This document shows, in pieces, positions 53,601-64,000 of a stretch of DNA of 64,000 nucleotides. Each line of letters begins with the position of its first letter. Position 1 is the stretch's first letter. Source of the stretch: Prinia subflava (Eukaryota; Chordata; Aves; Passeriformes; Cisticolidae); assembly GCF_021018805.1 (NCBI RefSeq), contig NC_086247.1, positions 145,905,378-145,969,377 on the forward strand. The letters are read 5' to 3'. The translations under genes and the position numbers were made by a program. Below the pieces are notes generated by a model. The model saw only the letters and a list, made by a program, of their open reading frames with translations, was not told the DNA's origin and made no database searches.

Positions 53601-56340
53601 AAATTAAACCTCTCTGAATTGATGACGTAAATAATTCAGCATTATTGCATTTACTAAATTAGGAACAAGTGAGGCAGAGTGTTCATCTTTAGGAGAGCAG
53701 TATGTTTTGCAAGAGAGAGCTGATCCCAGTAATAAAGAAGTCTCAGAGCACCTCCAATTCATGCATTGCATTTGTCTGAAAATGGTGCTCCTGTCAAAAG
53801 GAAAAAAAATTCTCACCTGTATTTTTCATTATTCATTGACTGATATTTTTAAATGCAGTAACAGTAAGTCAGACAGGGCCTCCTAAGCCTTTCACTGCTT
53901 TGAAAACCTCCTGCTTTCCTCAAGTCATTTACCTGACACATCAGTTCCAGGAGGCAGTTTGTGAACAGAAGCTGCACAGCAGATACACCAGTGTGTGCAT
54001 GTCATAACCTTACTCACAGGCCCCTACTGAAGAGAACCTTCTCAAAATTAAAGATCAATAAAATCCTCCAAAGAAGACTGTGCTTTCATCTGAAGAAGTA
54101 GAGGATGCTACACAGTACAAAATGTCCACTGGGTCATTAGGTGCTTGCACCCCAGGACTGCAGCGACAGGAAAAGGCAGATGTCAAAAAGGAGAGGAGGT
54201 GCAAGTCAACAATAAACAAGGACAGCACCCAAAATACATTTGCTTTGATATGGCCATCTGGCTTTAACAACCTCACAGAATGGACAGGCTTGTACTGCCT
54301 TAGAAAATAACAGAGATAGCACTGGAACTCCAAAATGAAGGAGAATTTTGCAGCAGGAATGTGATGGTTAGCAAAATCCTACTGTGCCTCCTGTGGTGCA
54401 ATATCATCACGTGCTTGTCTTTGCTACCAGGTGTAGCTTGTGTGGGTGGGGGTGCCTTCAAACATAAATTACCAATAAACACGCATTGTATTTAGTGTCA
54501 GGGAATTAATTGAGCTTTCCAGAATGAAAGCCTTTTGGCACAAAAATGATAAACCAAGGTTGACCTACCTGAATGGGTCCCACTGACATCAGCAGGTTTT
54601 TCAGTTGGACATCAGTAGTTGATGAAGAAAGCCCTTCAACTGACACAATACAGGGCTGAGGTTTGCACTCCACCACTCGCAGGTTCTGTTTATTTGGCAT
54701 CAAGCGTCCTCGGCCCATCTGGCCTGCTACTCCTCTGCCTCTGCCATGCATAATGACCTGCCAACAACAAAAGTAACAGTATTTTGATTTACTTACCCAC
54801 TGACTCTGCTTGCTGCACTTGACAGAGGATATAAAAGTTGGGTATTTAACTTGAAGACTTGATTAAAATACACGTTGATTTAAAAACAGCTTGTTGCTGT
54901 TCGCCAATTTATTAACATTCATCCACTGCTTATACAAACCTCTGTTAGCAGGATAAAAGTTATTATATACTGAGTTATATGTACTGCATTCATCCTAGAA
55001 GCCTCAGCTCTAGCACAGATTGATCAATCAAGCAGTGGAGGATCTCAGACAAAAATACATAACCTAGTTTTCAACACTGATCACATCAGCAGCATGTGTT
55101 CATCTCCCACATTTTGAGTCTGGACCAAAAATCCCAACAGGTGATCCCTCACCTTTTTCTATTCTTAACCTGTAGTTAAATTTAATGTACTCACAAGATC
55201 AGCAAAGTGCTGATCAATCTCTACTGCTATCAACTCTTGGTCTGTTACTAGAATGGAATTTTATTGACATAAGGCTAAATAAAATAACTTTTTTCGAAGT
55301 TCCTCTCCCCTCTACTCTGGAGTAGGAAATGCATGGATTTAATTCTTGCAAATTAAATGTTGAACAGAGAGTGGAAAAATAACAGTAAAACAGAGTAACA
55401 AACACTAAACAGAGTTAACACTTAACACTGAGTCGACATTCAACAGTTTCTTGATTCCTACTTGGAAAGCCTACGATGGGTAATAACTTTTCATACCCTT
55501 CAACATCAGCAACAACACTTTATCCTTATATGAAGCAGGAAGATTATGGCCAACAGTTCAAACCCAAGAACTAATTAAAAAGGCAAAATGCTAGCTACCT
55601 TGAAGGAGTGTGCTACCTTGCAAATGCAGAGAAGGAACACACCACTGCCACCCTGACCCTTCCTGCCTCCTACCAGTGCATGATCAATGCAAAAATCAAG
55701 TTACAAGATCACCAACTGTTTTGAGTGATACCAACTCTGGGGATCCAGCAAAGAGCATCCTGAAACAGTTATTGTGTGCTCCCATATATGCAAGAAACAG
55801 CCAAAATAAAATCCTAAGCACAACTTCAAAAAACCACTTGGTTTTAAAGCCAGAAAGCACGCTGGTTACCATCTCCTCCAGTAGCTGTCTCAGGACACAT
55901 GCACTTCCCCAGGGAGTGCTGAGCTGGCCACAACATCAGCAGATGAAGCAACCTGCAGGCACTGCCAGTCTGTGCTGGGTACAAACAAGTCTCTCTAGAT
56001 TAAAAGCTGGATATGCAATTATGCATCTCCTGGGTCATGCAGCCCTGCGCTAGCAATCGACAAACAGAATGCTGGTTATTAATAGAGTAACACAGCTAGA
56101 CAGTGAAACTTCTAGCAGCAATATGCATCTAAAAATCACCTTTTTAGGCTGATGGATTCCCTGGATGTTTTTGACTCCTTGAGGAGCTGGTGAATGGATC
56201 TGTGCCTGCTGCTGCTGTTGGTGCTGCTGCATTCCCTTTGTCAATGTGACCTTCCGCACTGGCTGCTGTTTTGGCTCCGGGGGTTGCTGAGGTCGCTGGA
56301 GTTGGCCCTCTGGGTGAAAAAAGCCAGCATCCTCTCCCCC
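43058..56340 (-). CDS. RBM33: RNA-binding motif protein 33, C-terminal part (last four exons)
   Basis: Joining 56340-56140, 54757-54569, 43376-43288 and 43106-43058 on the - strand gives 528 nt: 175 residues and a TGA stop, all in frame. The product starts GGEDAGFFHPEG, passes a Q-rich segment (MQQHQQQQQAQ) and a basic Gly/Arg patch (MHGRGRGVAGQMGRGR). It ends in an RRM from about CIVSVEGLSSSTTD to the C-terminus NVALIVE. This matches the vertebrate RBM33 C-terminus. RBM33 is a nuclear RNA-binding protein reported to act in m6A demethylation with ALKBH5 and in export of GC-rich transcripts. The N-terminal exons lie beyond 64,000 or were not recognised. The RRM's RNP1 segment (RKAIAKF) lacks the usual aromatic residues, so RNA binding may be non-canonical. 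Tail-to-tail placement with SHH matches other vertebrates. Confidence 0.95.
43107..43287 (-). other. RBM33: RBM33 last intron, 181 bp
   Basis: A short GT-AG intron, phase 2, between the RNP1-encoding exon and the terminal exon. Nothing else is seen in it. Confidence 0.9.
43288..43376 (-). CDS. RBM33: RBM33 penultimate coding exon (RNP1 of the RRM)
   Basis: An 89-nt exon reading SLQMLPQQRKAIAKFKEPAH then ALAFQQKFHR. Donor CACAG|GTAAAT, acceptor CTCTGCAG|AGTTTAC. It carries the third beta strand and second helix of the RRM. Confidence 0.95.
43377..54568 (-). other. RBM33: RBM33 intron, 11.2 kb, splitting the RRM
   Basis: GT-AG ends. Mostly AT-rich unique DNA. It contains an (AT)n(AC)n microsatellite at about 44597-44632. 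No further exon, mobile element or RNA gene was recognised; the open frames are short and without homology. Confidence 0.75.
44597..44632. repeat. (AT)n(AC)n microsatellite
   Basis: About 11 AT units followed by about 7 AC units, within the 11.2-kb RBM33 intron. Confidence 0.9.
54569..54757 (-). CDS. RBM33: RBM33 coding exon (Gly/Arg patch and RNP2 of the RRM)
   Basis: A 189-nt exon, phase 0 on both sides. It reads VIMHGRGRGVAGQMGRGRLM, then NLRVVECKPQPCIVSVEGL and LKNLLMSVGPIQ. CIVSVEGL is the first beta strand (RNP2) of the RRM. Donor CATTCAG|GTAGGT, acceptor GTTGGCAG|GTCATT. Confidence 0.96.
54758..56139 (-). other. RBM33: RBM33 intron, 1.4 kb
   Basis: GT-AG ends, unique AT-rich sequence. 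No other feature is recognised. Confidence 0.85.
56140..56340 (-). CDS. RBM33: RBM33 coding exon (Q/P-rich segment)
   Basis: A 201-nt exon, phase 0. It reads GGEDAGFFHPEGQLQRPQQP, then KQQPVRKVTLTKGMQQHQ and ends GVKNIQGIHQPKK. Donor AAAAAG|GTGATT. The acceptor is a tandem TTTCAGCAG: using the upstream AG would add one Gln (exon end 56343). Low-complexity Q/P content fits the central part of RBM33. Confidence 0.88.
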
Positions 56341-59300
56341 CTGCTGAAATCAACAACACAACAGCGGCTCAGTGTCCAGGCACTGCACACCCTCACCCTC
56401 AGCAGGCTCCTGCCACATCCCAGCTCGCTCAGAGAGCGTCCAGGGCTTTGCCTGCTAAAGCAAACTGTGCCTGTGGCAGGCGTGTGTAAAGGCTCAGCCT
56501 GGAAATTGCACCTCAGCCTAAAATAAATCCCTGCTATCTGAAAAACAGCTTACTTTGTTCAGGCTTTATTATAATTACAATGGTCAATCAGGTCTTTTCA
56601 TATACAAAGCAACAAGAAGTTTTCACTTCTCTTTCCAAATCATTCTTCCTTCCAGGTTATATGTGAACTATGATGCTATTTTTTTATTACTTTTCTTTTT
56701 TTAGTATAAAGAGAGACACACACATTGCAGAAGGAGGAGCAAAGAACTGTGGAGATTGGAAAATCAAGCCAATGCTCTGTTCATCTTTAAACCTCCAACC
56801 TCCTTTTAGTTAAAAACTGGTATTTATTTTTAAGTGCATACTCATTCTGCAAACTTCTACACCAGCAGCTTTTTAAGCAATCCCCTTCCTCAGACAATTC
56901 TGTACTTTGAACAGTTCCTCAAGGTGTTTTTTTGTTTGCCTTACAAAGCTCTTATTATATACATTTGTAACCATAAACACAGTGAAACACCATCTCAGTG
57001 TCTCTCTCATCCAAGATAACTCTTGCCATTACATCTCTTGCTGCAATCAGGCACAGTAAAACCATGAGCTTAAAGCACTGGGAGAGAAATTATTTTCTTC
57101 CACTGCCTCTACCTAAACAGTTTGGGTTTCTTCTGCAACCAGGAGATTCTTGAATTTGTGTCTGCCTGACCAGATTAGATCAATCAATTGAAAATTCCAT
57201 GGAGCAAGAACCAGCAGAGACTGACAAAAGATCAGGTACTTCTGCATCTATGACACGCATCGTGTTATTGCATGGTTTCAACAACAGTATCTATACCCTG
57301 ACAGGACTTCAACTTTAGACCTCAAATACCAGTGAACATTTTATCTGCAGGGGGAAGGCTTTGACTAACTCCCTAACCAACCTTTGCTAGGCCCACAGAA
57401 GCCCTCAAAAGAAGGCATGTCTAAGGGAAAAAAGTAAAATATTATGAAAGCACCTTTATTTATACAGGGTTCTCTTTTCCCCTTCCCTTAAATATTCACA
57501 AGACAAAACTCCTTTTGCATCTGTATCATATCATAAACCACAGGGTTTCATGCTAACTGGCACATTTCTTGTGGATAAGGAGACAAAACACAAGGGTGCA
57601 GAAGGAACAGACTTATGGTCTAATAGCAAGATTATTTGCATTGAGAATACAAATCAGTACCTCTCTACATTAAAGAAAAGAAAGAAAAAGGAAGCAAAAG
57701 AAACACCTAGTGAGGACTGGTTACTAAGGCTCAGCTAGGATTTGATAAGAAATAGTTTGTGGTATGTATGCCAGCTTCATTTTTCAAGTTCAGTAGTTCA
57801 CAATTTCCACCTCTAAATCAAGACCTCTGCATTATAAAGTATATGCAGGCCACTTCTCAAGAACTCAAGTACTTAAACCCCAGACAAATGAGCTTCAAAC
57901 CACCTTGCACTGAACTCAAAAGCACAACCTGTCACAGGGAAAATCCTAAAGCTTATCATGACATTTGTCCAGTGTCCAACACGAGAAAGCAACAAAATTC
58001 TACATCTGTCTTTTCCACCTCTAATCACAAACAGGTTTTTTTCTCTTGTTGAACTGAATGGCACCACGTCTTCACGGAAAGTTTTGTATATAAACCTTTG
58101 AGAGCAGCAATTAGTGAGAAATTATGAAGCTTTCCCTTCAGTTTCTCTTCAATTTGTACTTAAAAATACCAAACAAGAGCACTCCTGGAAAACTCAAACA
58201 CATGCACAAAACCTTACCAGCATTAAATCCTCCCCATTTTAGTATTAATTCTGATATCAGCATCACCACAGCTCTATGCCTTGATCAGATGATTTCTTTT
58301 ATTCAACCCTACAGCAGCTGAAAGATGATGAAACTAAAAGGAACAAAAAATTCTAGGAGGAATTTAAATGCAATAACTGGGAGTTAAAATCTAATCTCTG
58401 CTAAATGCCCGCTGTGAGAACCATAAATATTTGCAACCATTTCTTTCCAAACCAAAAAATTACCCCAGCACTTTGGAAGAGCATCTGAGAGCAAAGCCCT
58501 CAGGTACAAAATACATCCAACATGCTCATTATTGAAACTTCAAAAGCAAACAGTCATTTCACATAAAAGTCTAGGATAGCCAACAACCACCAAATATTTA
58601 ACTACCAAGCTCAATTATCACCAAATAAAACTGTATAAACTGAACACAGAACTGTAACAGAGTCAAAGGCATTAGCACACAACACTGGTTTGCACTGATG
58701 AAAAATCTGATGGGGTTTGCTCCCTGCTGAGTCTCAAATGCCACCATTGGTCTGTGCTGCTACCATGATGCTTCTGCAAGAATCTGAAAAGGTGGAAAGC
58801 TCTGGACTTTTTAATGAATGGATCCATTTCAGAAATAAGAAAACCTACACAAAACAATACAGAAAAGACATGGAACAAGCTTTGCTTGCTCATGCAAAAA
58901 GAAGAAAAGCAAAGGCAACTGGATCAACTCCTTCTTTTACTTTACTGCTCTGACCATTTACTGGTTTTGAGATAACTCAGAGAGGGGAAGCAGAGACAAA
59001 ACTGCAGCACTGCTTCTCAGGAGAGGTCTGTGAGTCAGCAACATGGTGCTGCAGGCATAACAGAGCTGAGCAAGTCAGCAGACATTAGCTCCTGTTCCAG
59101 GCAGCCTGGCTTCAACTGAACATAAAACCTGGTGGTTTTCTCAAGAAATAAAACCCAAACGTGACTGCTAAAACAGCACAGAAGACGCATTTTAGCTGCA
59201 ATTCCTTTTTCACTGGTTAGACACAACAGTGCAAGGACAAACACTGTCTGAGCCAAAAATGAACAATGGAGAACCACATAGTGGCAAATTACTCTCATCA

Positions 59301-62300
59301 CCACCACCATCACTCTATAAACTTCTATGCAAGACAACAACAAGTGGCTTTTTCAGGTACAACAATGAAGAACCAAGTCAAGCAAAACATCTGGAAAGAG
59401 CTTTTTAACTGATGGACCTAAAGCTACAAAACCTCAGAACGTTATTGACAGGTCACATGCTCATAGGAGAACACTGACATTTTGGAGGAAAGGACAGAGT
59501 TGTTAAGATGACTGTACCTATGCTGACTCTTGATGTTCCCTCATGAGCTGTACAACAAACTGGCACCAGAACACACAGCAAATTACAGGCAAGCAGGTAA
59601 GGCCACTGCAACTGTACTGCAGCAGCTACCCCAAATGACATCTAAATCACAGAAGCTAAACTGCTAACATCTCATCTACTTAAAATGTCTCAGGTCTAGC
59701 TCATCTTAAATGAACTTCTGATTTTCCTAAAGACAATTTCTGTGTTATTTTTCATCAGCTTACATCACTGCCATCCCCAGATATAAATATGCAGCAACGG
59801 AGGGAGGTATTAAAATTTTAAGCCTTCTCATGTCAAAACAGGTATTCTTACCTAGAGTATTTTACAATGTGCAGGGCTGCACTAAATTTTTCAGAGATGC
59901 ATTTATTCATCATCATGGCCTGTCTCACATAATTTGCTGTACAAAACGCTGACCCCGGGTAGAACGTCGTAGCCAACCACAGAGACCTGGCACTGACTGA
60001 TACAAGCTCTGGTTTTATACTTCAAATTTCCCCTAAAGTTCTGTGCAGAAAATTATTTTCTGGTTTTTTGTCTGCAAATCAATGAAGGAAGAACGTTTTC
60101 CTCTTATTATCTACTCCTTAATTTCTAGATTATAAATCATCATGAGTTTTGAGCTCTGTATTTCCATGTTTTACAAAGGGTCTGCCTTCCTAAGATCTGG
60201 CCAGGAAAGAGTTTTCTTAAAAGAAACTTTTCTATTATTCAATTAAAGCTGGAGTAATGAAAATGCCTTTTTTTTAAGTTGCAGGAGCTCTGTTCAGGGG
60301 TAAGTATAAAAAGTGTCTTTCAAATTCAAGTACTGAAAGAGTGTGAGGAGTGCCAAAGCAAGTTAACTTCAAATAATGTATGTATATAAACAAAGCTCAA
60401 AACATTGAGGTAAAAGGATTTCATTTACAAGGTGAATGTTTTTCAAACCTCTGCTCTGGAAGAATCTGCAGTTTGACCTGAAACTAGACTAACAAAAAGA
60501 ACTGATGCCATTCAATGGCCATGACTTTCAGAACCAATTCACTGATACCTATCAAGGCTGGTTTTTATCAGGCTCTCACTATACAGATCCATACCTAGTG
60601 TTGTGTTTTGAGCAACACAGAAAGAATTCTGTCAAATATGAGGTCACAAATTCTAAAAGCAGAATTTTATGAAGGACTGCTTGAATTTAGCAAGCTGGAG
60701 CCCTCTGTCATAATCTTTATGACAGTTTTATGATGAAGATGAAGTTTATTTGCCACCAACATTAGCAGGACAAATTTATTTATAACAAATGCCTTAAAAT
60801 GTACTGATAAAAATGCCTATTGATACTGTCAGAGCTGCTTGCAATTTGACAGATCAAATCTTATTTTCATTCTTAAACCCCATGAAGGAATGGTATCACC
60901 AACTTGCATTCTGTAGTGAGCAAATTGATTAATCCCCCTCTATAGAAATCTCAACTCTTGATTACACCTATCAGACGTTAAGCAGCATTATTCTAGAGTG
61001 ACAACACTTGACAAATTCCCAAACCATTTTTCTCAGCCTTTGTGGCCCTGCTAGCTTGTATTAACCCTGATGAAAAATTAATTTTCCTTATCTTCTGCTA
61101 AACCCCAAAATCCAAATCCGCCAAACTGGCAACTCTTTCTGTAAAGGTATTATGAAAACCTCGAAAAGATTAATTGCATGTCTTCAGGTGACATTAAATT
61201 AATTTCTGTACTCGTGACAGACATTTGATACTCCGTACTGAGAGGACAGATAACATTGTCAGGATACACAGAAGGACAGTGGTGCAGTGTCCCAGGGCAG
61301 CCTCTTATGAATTCTCCTTTCGATAAGGCCATACTTCACTGTCATTGGCACTGTTAGTGATCTTGCAGCCCACAGACCTCACTGCACAGGTTTCTATTAA
61401 CCACCACAATGCTGTGTCTATCCTTGTAATCTTTGGAAAGCTAATTCAAAATCGTCCAATAGCAAAGGGATGCGCATGCCGGATAAGGCACTTAAAGGGA
61501 ATAAATAAACTCGGGTTGATTTGTGTAAAAATAACACAGGGAAGCAAAATGTTGTCAGCTTTTCTGAGACGCATTACAACTCAAATTCTCTGTGGCACGA
61601 TGAAGACTTAAATCTTCTAGGGAAATCTCAGTCCAAAATTGTACTGTGATTGATTTCTTGGAAGAAAGGAGAAAACCCTCATCTGTCACCAGTCTTATTT
61701 AAGTCAATATTTCTAGAAATTAGTACTTTTAAAGTATCACAGTAGTTGGGGGAGGAAAACATCTTTCAGTTATTAAATTCATCTTTACTTTCAGGACAAG
61801 AGAAATGACCATTCATGACCTATACAGGTTTTCATAGGCAAACTTGTAGTTTACTGATACTGCAACTGACTGCAGTAAAAAACACAGACATCTACCAAGA
61901 CAGCTGTGACCCCCACAAAACAAAGAGAAAGAAATGTAAATCGACAACCACATAGAACAACAGTGACTTTCATCTAATATACACAATTATTTTTTCACTA
62001 CAATTATCAGGAGCATGTATTAAAAAGCAAACCCCTAATAAGGAGCTATTTCTCTTTGACTGGTGCTCCAAATGCTTTACCACTTTGATACAGCTGGCTG
62101 ACAGACTGGGGACCTGGGAATAGGAAGCCTAATCACTTGCCAAATATCCCACAACCGAGTGACACGACCAAGCACTGTTTCTGAACAGTTGAAGATCTGT
62201 TTTCAATCTGTCAAATGCCAAGGAGAAACACCTGGAGACCTTTTTTTTTTTTCCCAGGCCTTCTAGGACCTTTAAAAGGTTCTTTTTTTTTTTTTTTTTT

Positions 62301-64000
62301 TAAGAATAGCAGTAGCTAAGAAAACTGCTCTCACACCAGGCTGGGAAATGCCACTCTATCATTAGACAACTCATCATTAACAACTGGCTGAAGACATATT
62401 AATGGGCTAGTTTTGAGTCAAAGTACACACAGCCATAAGCTACATAGACTACAAAAGTGATGAAAGAGCCAAATCATTCCCAGTTCACACCAGAGAAAAA
62501 AGACCCTTCTGATGCTGGTCAGGCATTTAGGGGTTATTTTTCCCAGCCTAAAATTTTTGTATAGGCTGAACTTAACACAAGCAAGAGCACCCAGACTAAG
62601 CAATAAATAAATAAAATGCAGAAATAGTTCCCTTCCTGTGATAGAAAGATACTGCTACACTGCTTCAGTCAGCCACGATCTTCTGTGCCTAACAGTATAT
62701 GAAAAGTCAGAACAGCAAGAAGAAAACCTGCAGAAAAAGCAGCCAATTCCATTTAATCCCATGCATTAACACAATTCTTACATGAAGTATCTCCTCACCT
62801 GCCTGAAAGGAGAACTAAGGCATGGAGAAGGACTGGCCAAACAGAGTCCCAACCATACCCATGGTGCATGAAGTTTCACTGGGAGTGACAAAAGCACAGC
62901 TTGGATCACACTGAATCAGTGTTGAATCACAACTACATGGTTTTTAATTAAACCACCCATCCGCTCATTATGAAAAAAAAAATAAAAACTGTGGGTCAAA
63001 CCTACAGCAAATCAATCCAAGCAAATCATGGAATGGACATGTCTAATACTCACAGAAATACCTTCATTTTAATGCGTTGTCTGCAAGATACAGTACATAG
63101 ATAAACAATGTTTTAGGTAAAGTTTCCTGGTTTACTTTTCAGCTGCCAGTCTGAGAGGTTTTTGTACAGGGAATTGTAGCAAAGACTGGACATGCAGAGA
63201 AAACACCAAAAGAAAAGGCGCCTGTTGGGAAATATTAGAGATAAAAACTTGTGATGGCCCAAAGCTCCTGGAGGAGCACTTCCCAGCTGGACACCAGCTA
63301 CGGTATAGAAAATCAGTACCAGGTCTCAGAAATCTGCACAACTAGAACTTCCCTTCTTGTGCCACATCTGGCCTTTCTAGTTCATACTCCTTGAAGCTTA
63401 AAACTACTGGCAAGTCAAATCCCTCTTGTGTCCTGCCTGAAGCTCCTGGTAAGTCTTTATTAAGACAACCCCCACTCCCTCCCACCCCCACCACTCCTTA
63501 CTCAAGAGCCAAACCTCTGCAATAAAAGCATATTCTAAGTGGTCCAACTTTTCAACAGAGGGGATGTGACTTCTCAAAGTATTAAACTGTACAGCTCTGC
63601 AAGCTTGCCTCCCAATTCAAGAGACTGCATTTTCATATGAAATCTGACTCTTTCTCTTTGTAAAGCACTTTAGTGGTGTCACAGCTGTTTTTATGAGGAA
63701 ACTGGGCTCCAAGATACTCTGTAACACCAACATCCTACAGATACCAATTCTGCACTGTAACATTCACGATGGCAGAGAAACTCTCCTTTGAGAGTTAACA
63801 AGAGTGACAAGCAACAAACGCTCTGCTTTCTGGGTGTTCAGGAGCTGCACTCTTCAACACACAATTTAAAAGTCTCCTGAGGAAAAGGAGAAACCTGTTC
63901 TTCGGTCTACAACAGAAAATACTTTACTGCACTTTAGCTCCAAGTTATCCATAGCAAAGTCAGATTCAATTTAAGTAAGTATCTTTTCGCCCTTTCATGC
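56341..64000 (-). other. RBM33: RBM33 intron (to window edge)
   Basis: Upstream RBM33 exons must lie further right. None of the - strand open frames here resembles RBM33, so the whole stretch is read as intron; a very short exon could have been missed. It contains T runs at about 62241-62252 and 62282-62301 and the CpG-retaining block at 59.7-61.65 kb. Confidence 0.6.
59700..61650. promoter_or_regulatory. Candidate conserved non-coding block inside RBM33
   Basis: Unique sequence that differs from the rest of the intron by retaining CpGs in AT-rich DNA (59945-59975 and 61450-61510) and by many TAAT-type cores. At 61450-61482 a CCAAT, an NRF1-like TGCGCATGC and CCGGATAA occur within about 35 bp. 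The 267-nt + frame at 61345-61611 is not convincing as a gene. Enhancers in introns of bystander genes are a known feature of the SHH locus on its other side; a role for this one is speculative. Confidence 0.28.

Noticed and set aside
61345..61611. 88-codon open frame on the + strand in the RBM33 intron
   Set aside because: No homology, no splice or promoter context; the local signal is better explained as non-coding.

Overview
The window is vertebrate nuclear DNA from a bird. It holds two recognisable protein-coding genes in tail-to-tail orientation, the conserved SHH-RBM33 neighbourhood. A bird is indicated by three things: an SHH precursor that starts with the avian-type residues [15 protein letters not shown]1 LINE fragments, and compact GC-rich exons in an AT-rich background. 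The species cannot be fixed from the sequence alone.

Left part (1-12,936): the complete sonic hedgehog gene on the + strand. About 1.9 kb of upstream sequence leads to a CCAAT box and a TATA-like element. A short 5'UTR with one small upstream ORF follows, then three coding exons (2224-2532, 7284-7545, 11083-11780) with GT-AG introns of 4.75 and 3.54 kb, and a 3'UTR of about 1.15 kb ending at AATAAA (12912). The spliced CDS is 1269 nt (422 residues). Every key residue of the signal, palmitoylation, zinc and autoprocessing sites is present. Intron 1 carries a roughly 1.1-kb CpG island with a G-quadruplex-type run. Both introns hold stretches that look like regulatory DNA.

Middle part (12,936-36,410): about 23.5 kb of gene-free DNA between the two 3' ends. 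It contains a 23-bp minisatellite of 36-37 units (20582-21397), a (TTTCC)n microsatellite (32316-32501), long poly-T and poly-A runs, two clear CR1 LINE fragments (29.1-29.5 kb and 31.0-31.3 kb), a probable very old CR1/L3-type fragment (about 34.75-35.0 kb), and several unassigned stretches rich in homeodomain, FOX or POU-type motifs.

Right part (36,410-64,000): the 3' end of RBM33 on the - strand. The last four coding exons (56340-56140, 54757-54569, 43376-43288, 43106-43058) join in frame and encode a Q-rich stretch followed by the C-terminal RRM. A 3'UTR of about 6.6 kb runs to an AATAAA at 36436-36431. The region from 56,341 to 64,000 is read as RBM33 intron; it includes a CpG-retaining stretch around 59.7-61.65 kb that looks like a conserved non-coding element.

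SHH is a secreted morphogen and RBM33 a nuclear RNA-binding protein. They are linked by conserved synteny, not by shared biochemistry. I found no novel gene system. The most interesting material is the non-coding architecture: candidate SHH enhancers, the higher-order structure of the minisatellite, and the possible regulatory block inside RBM33.
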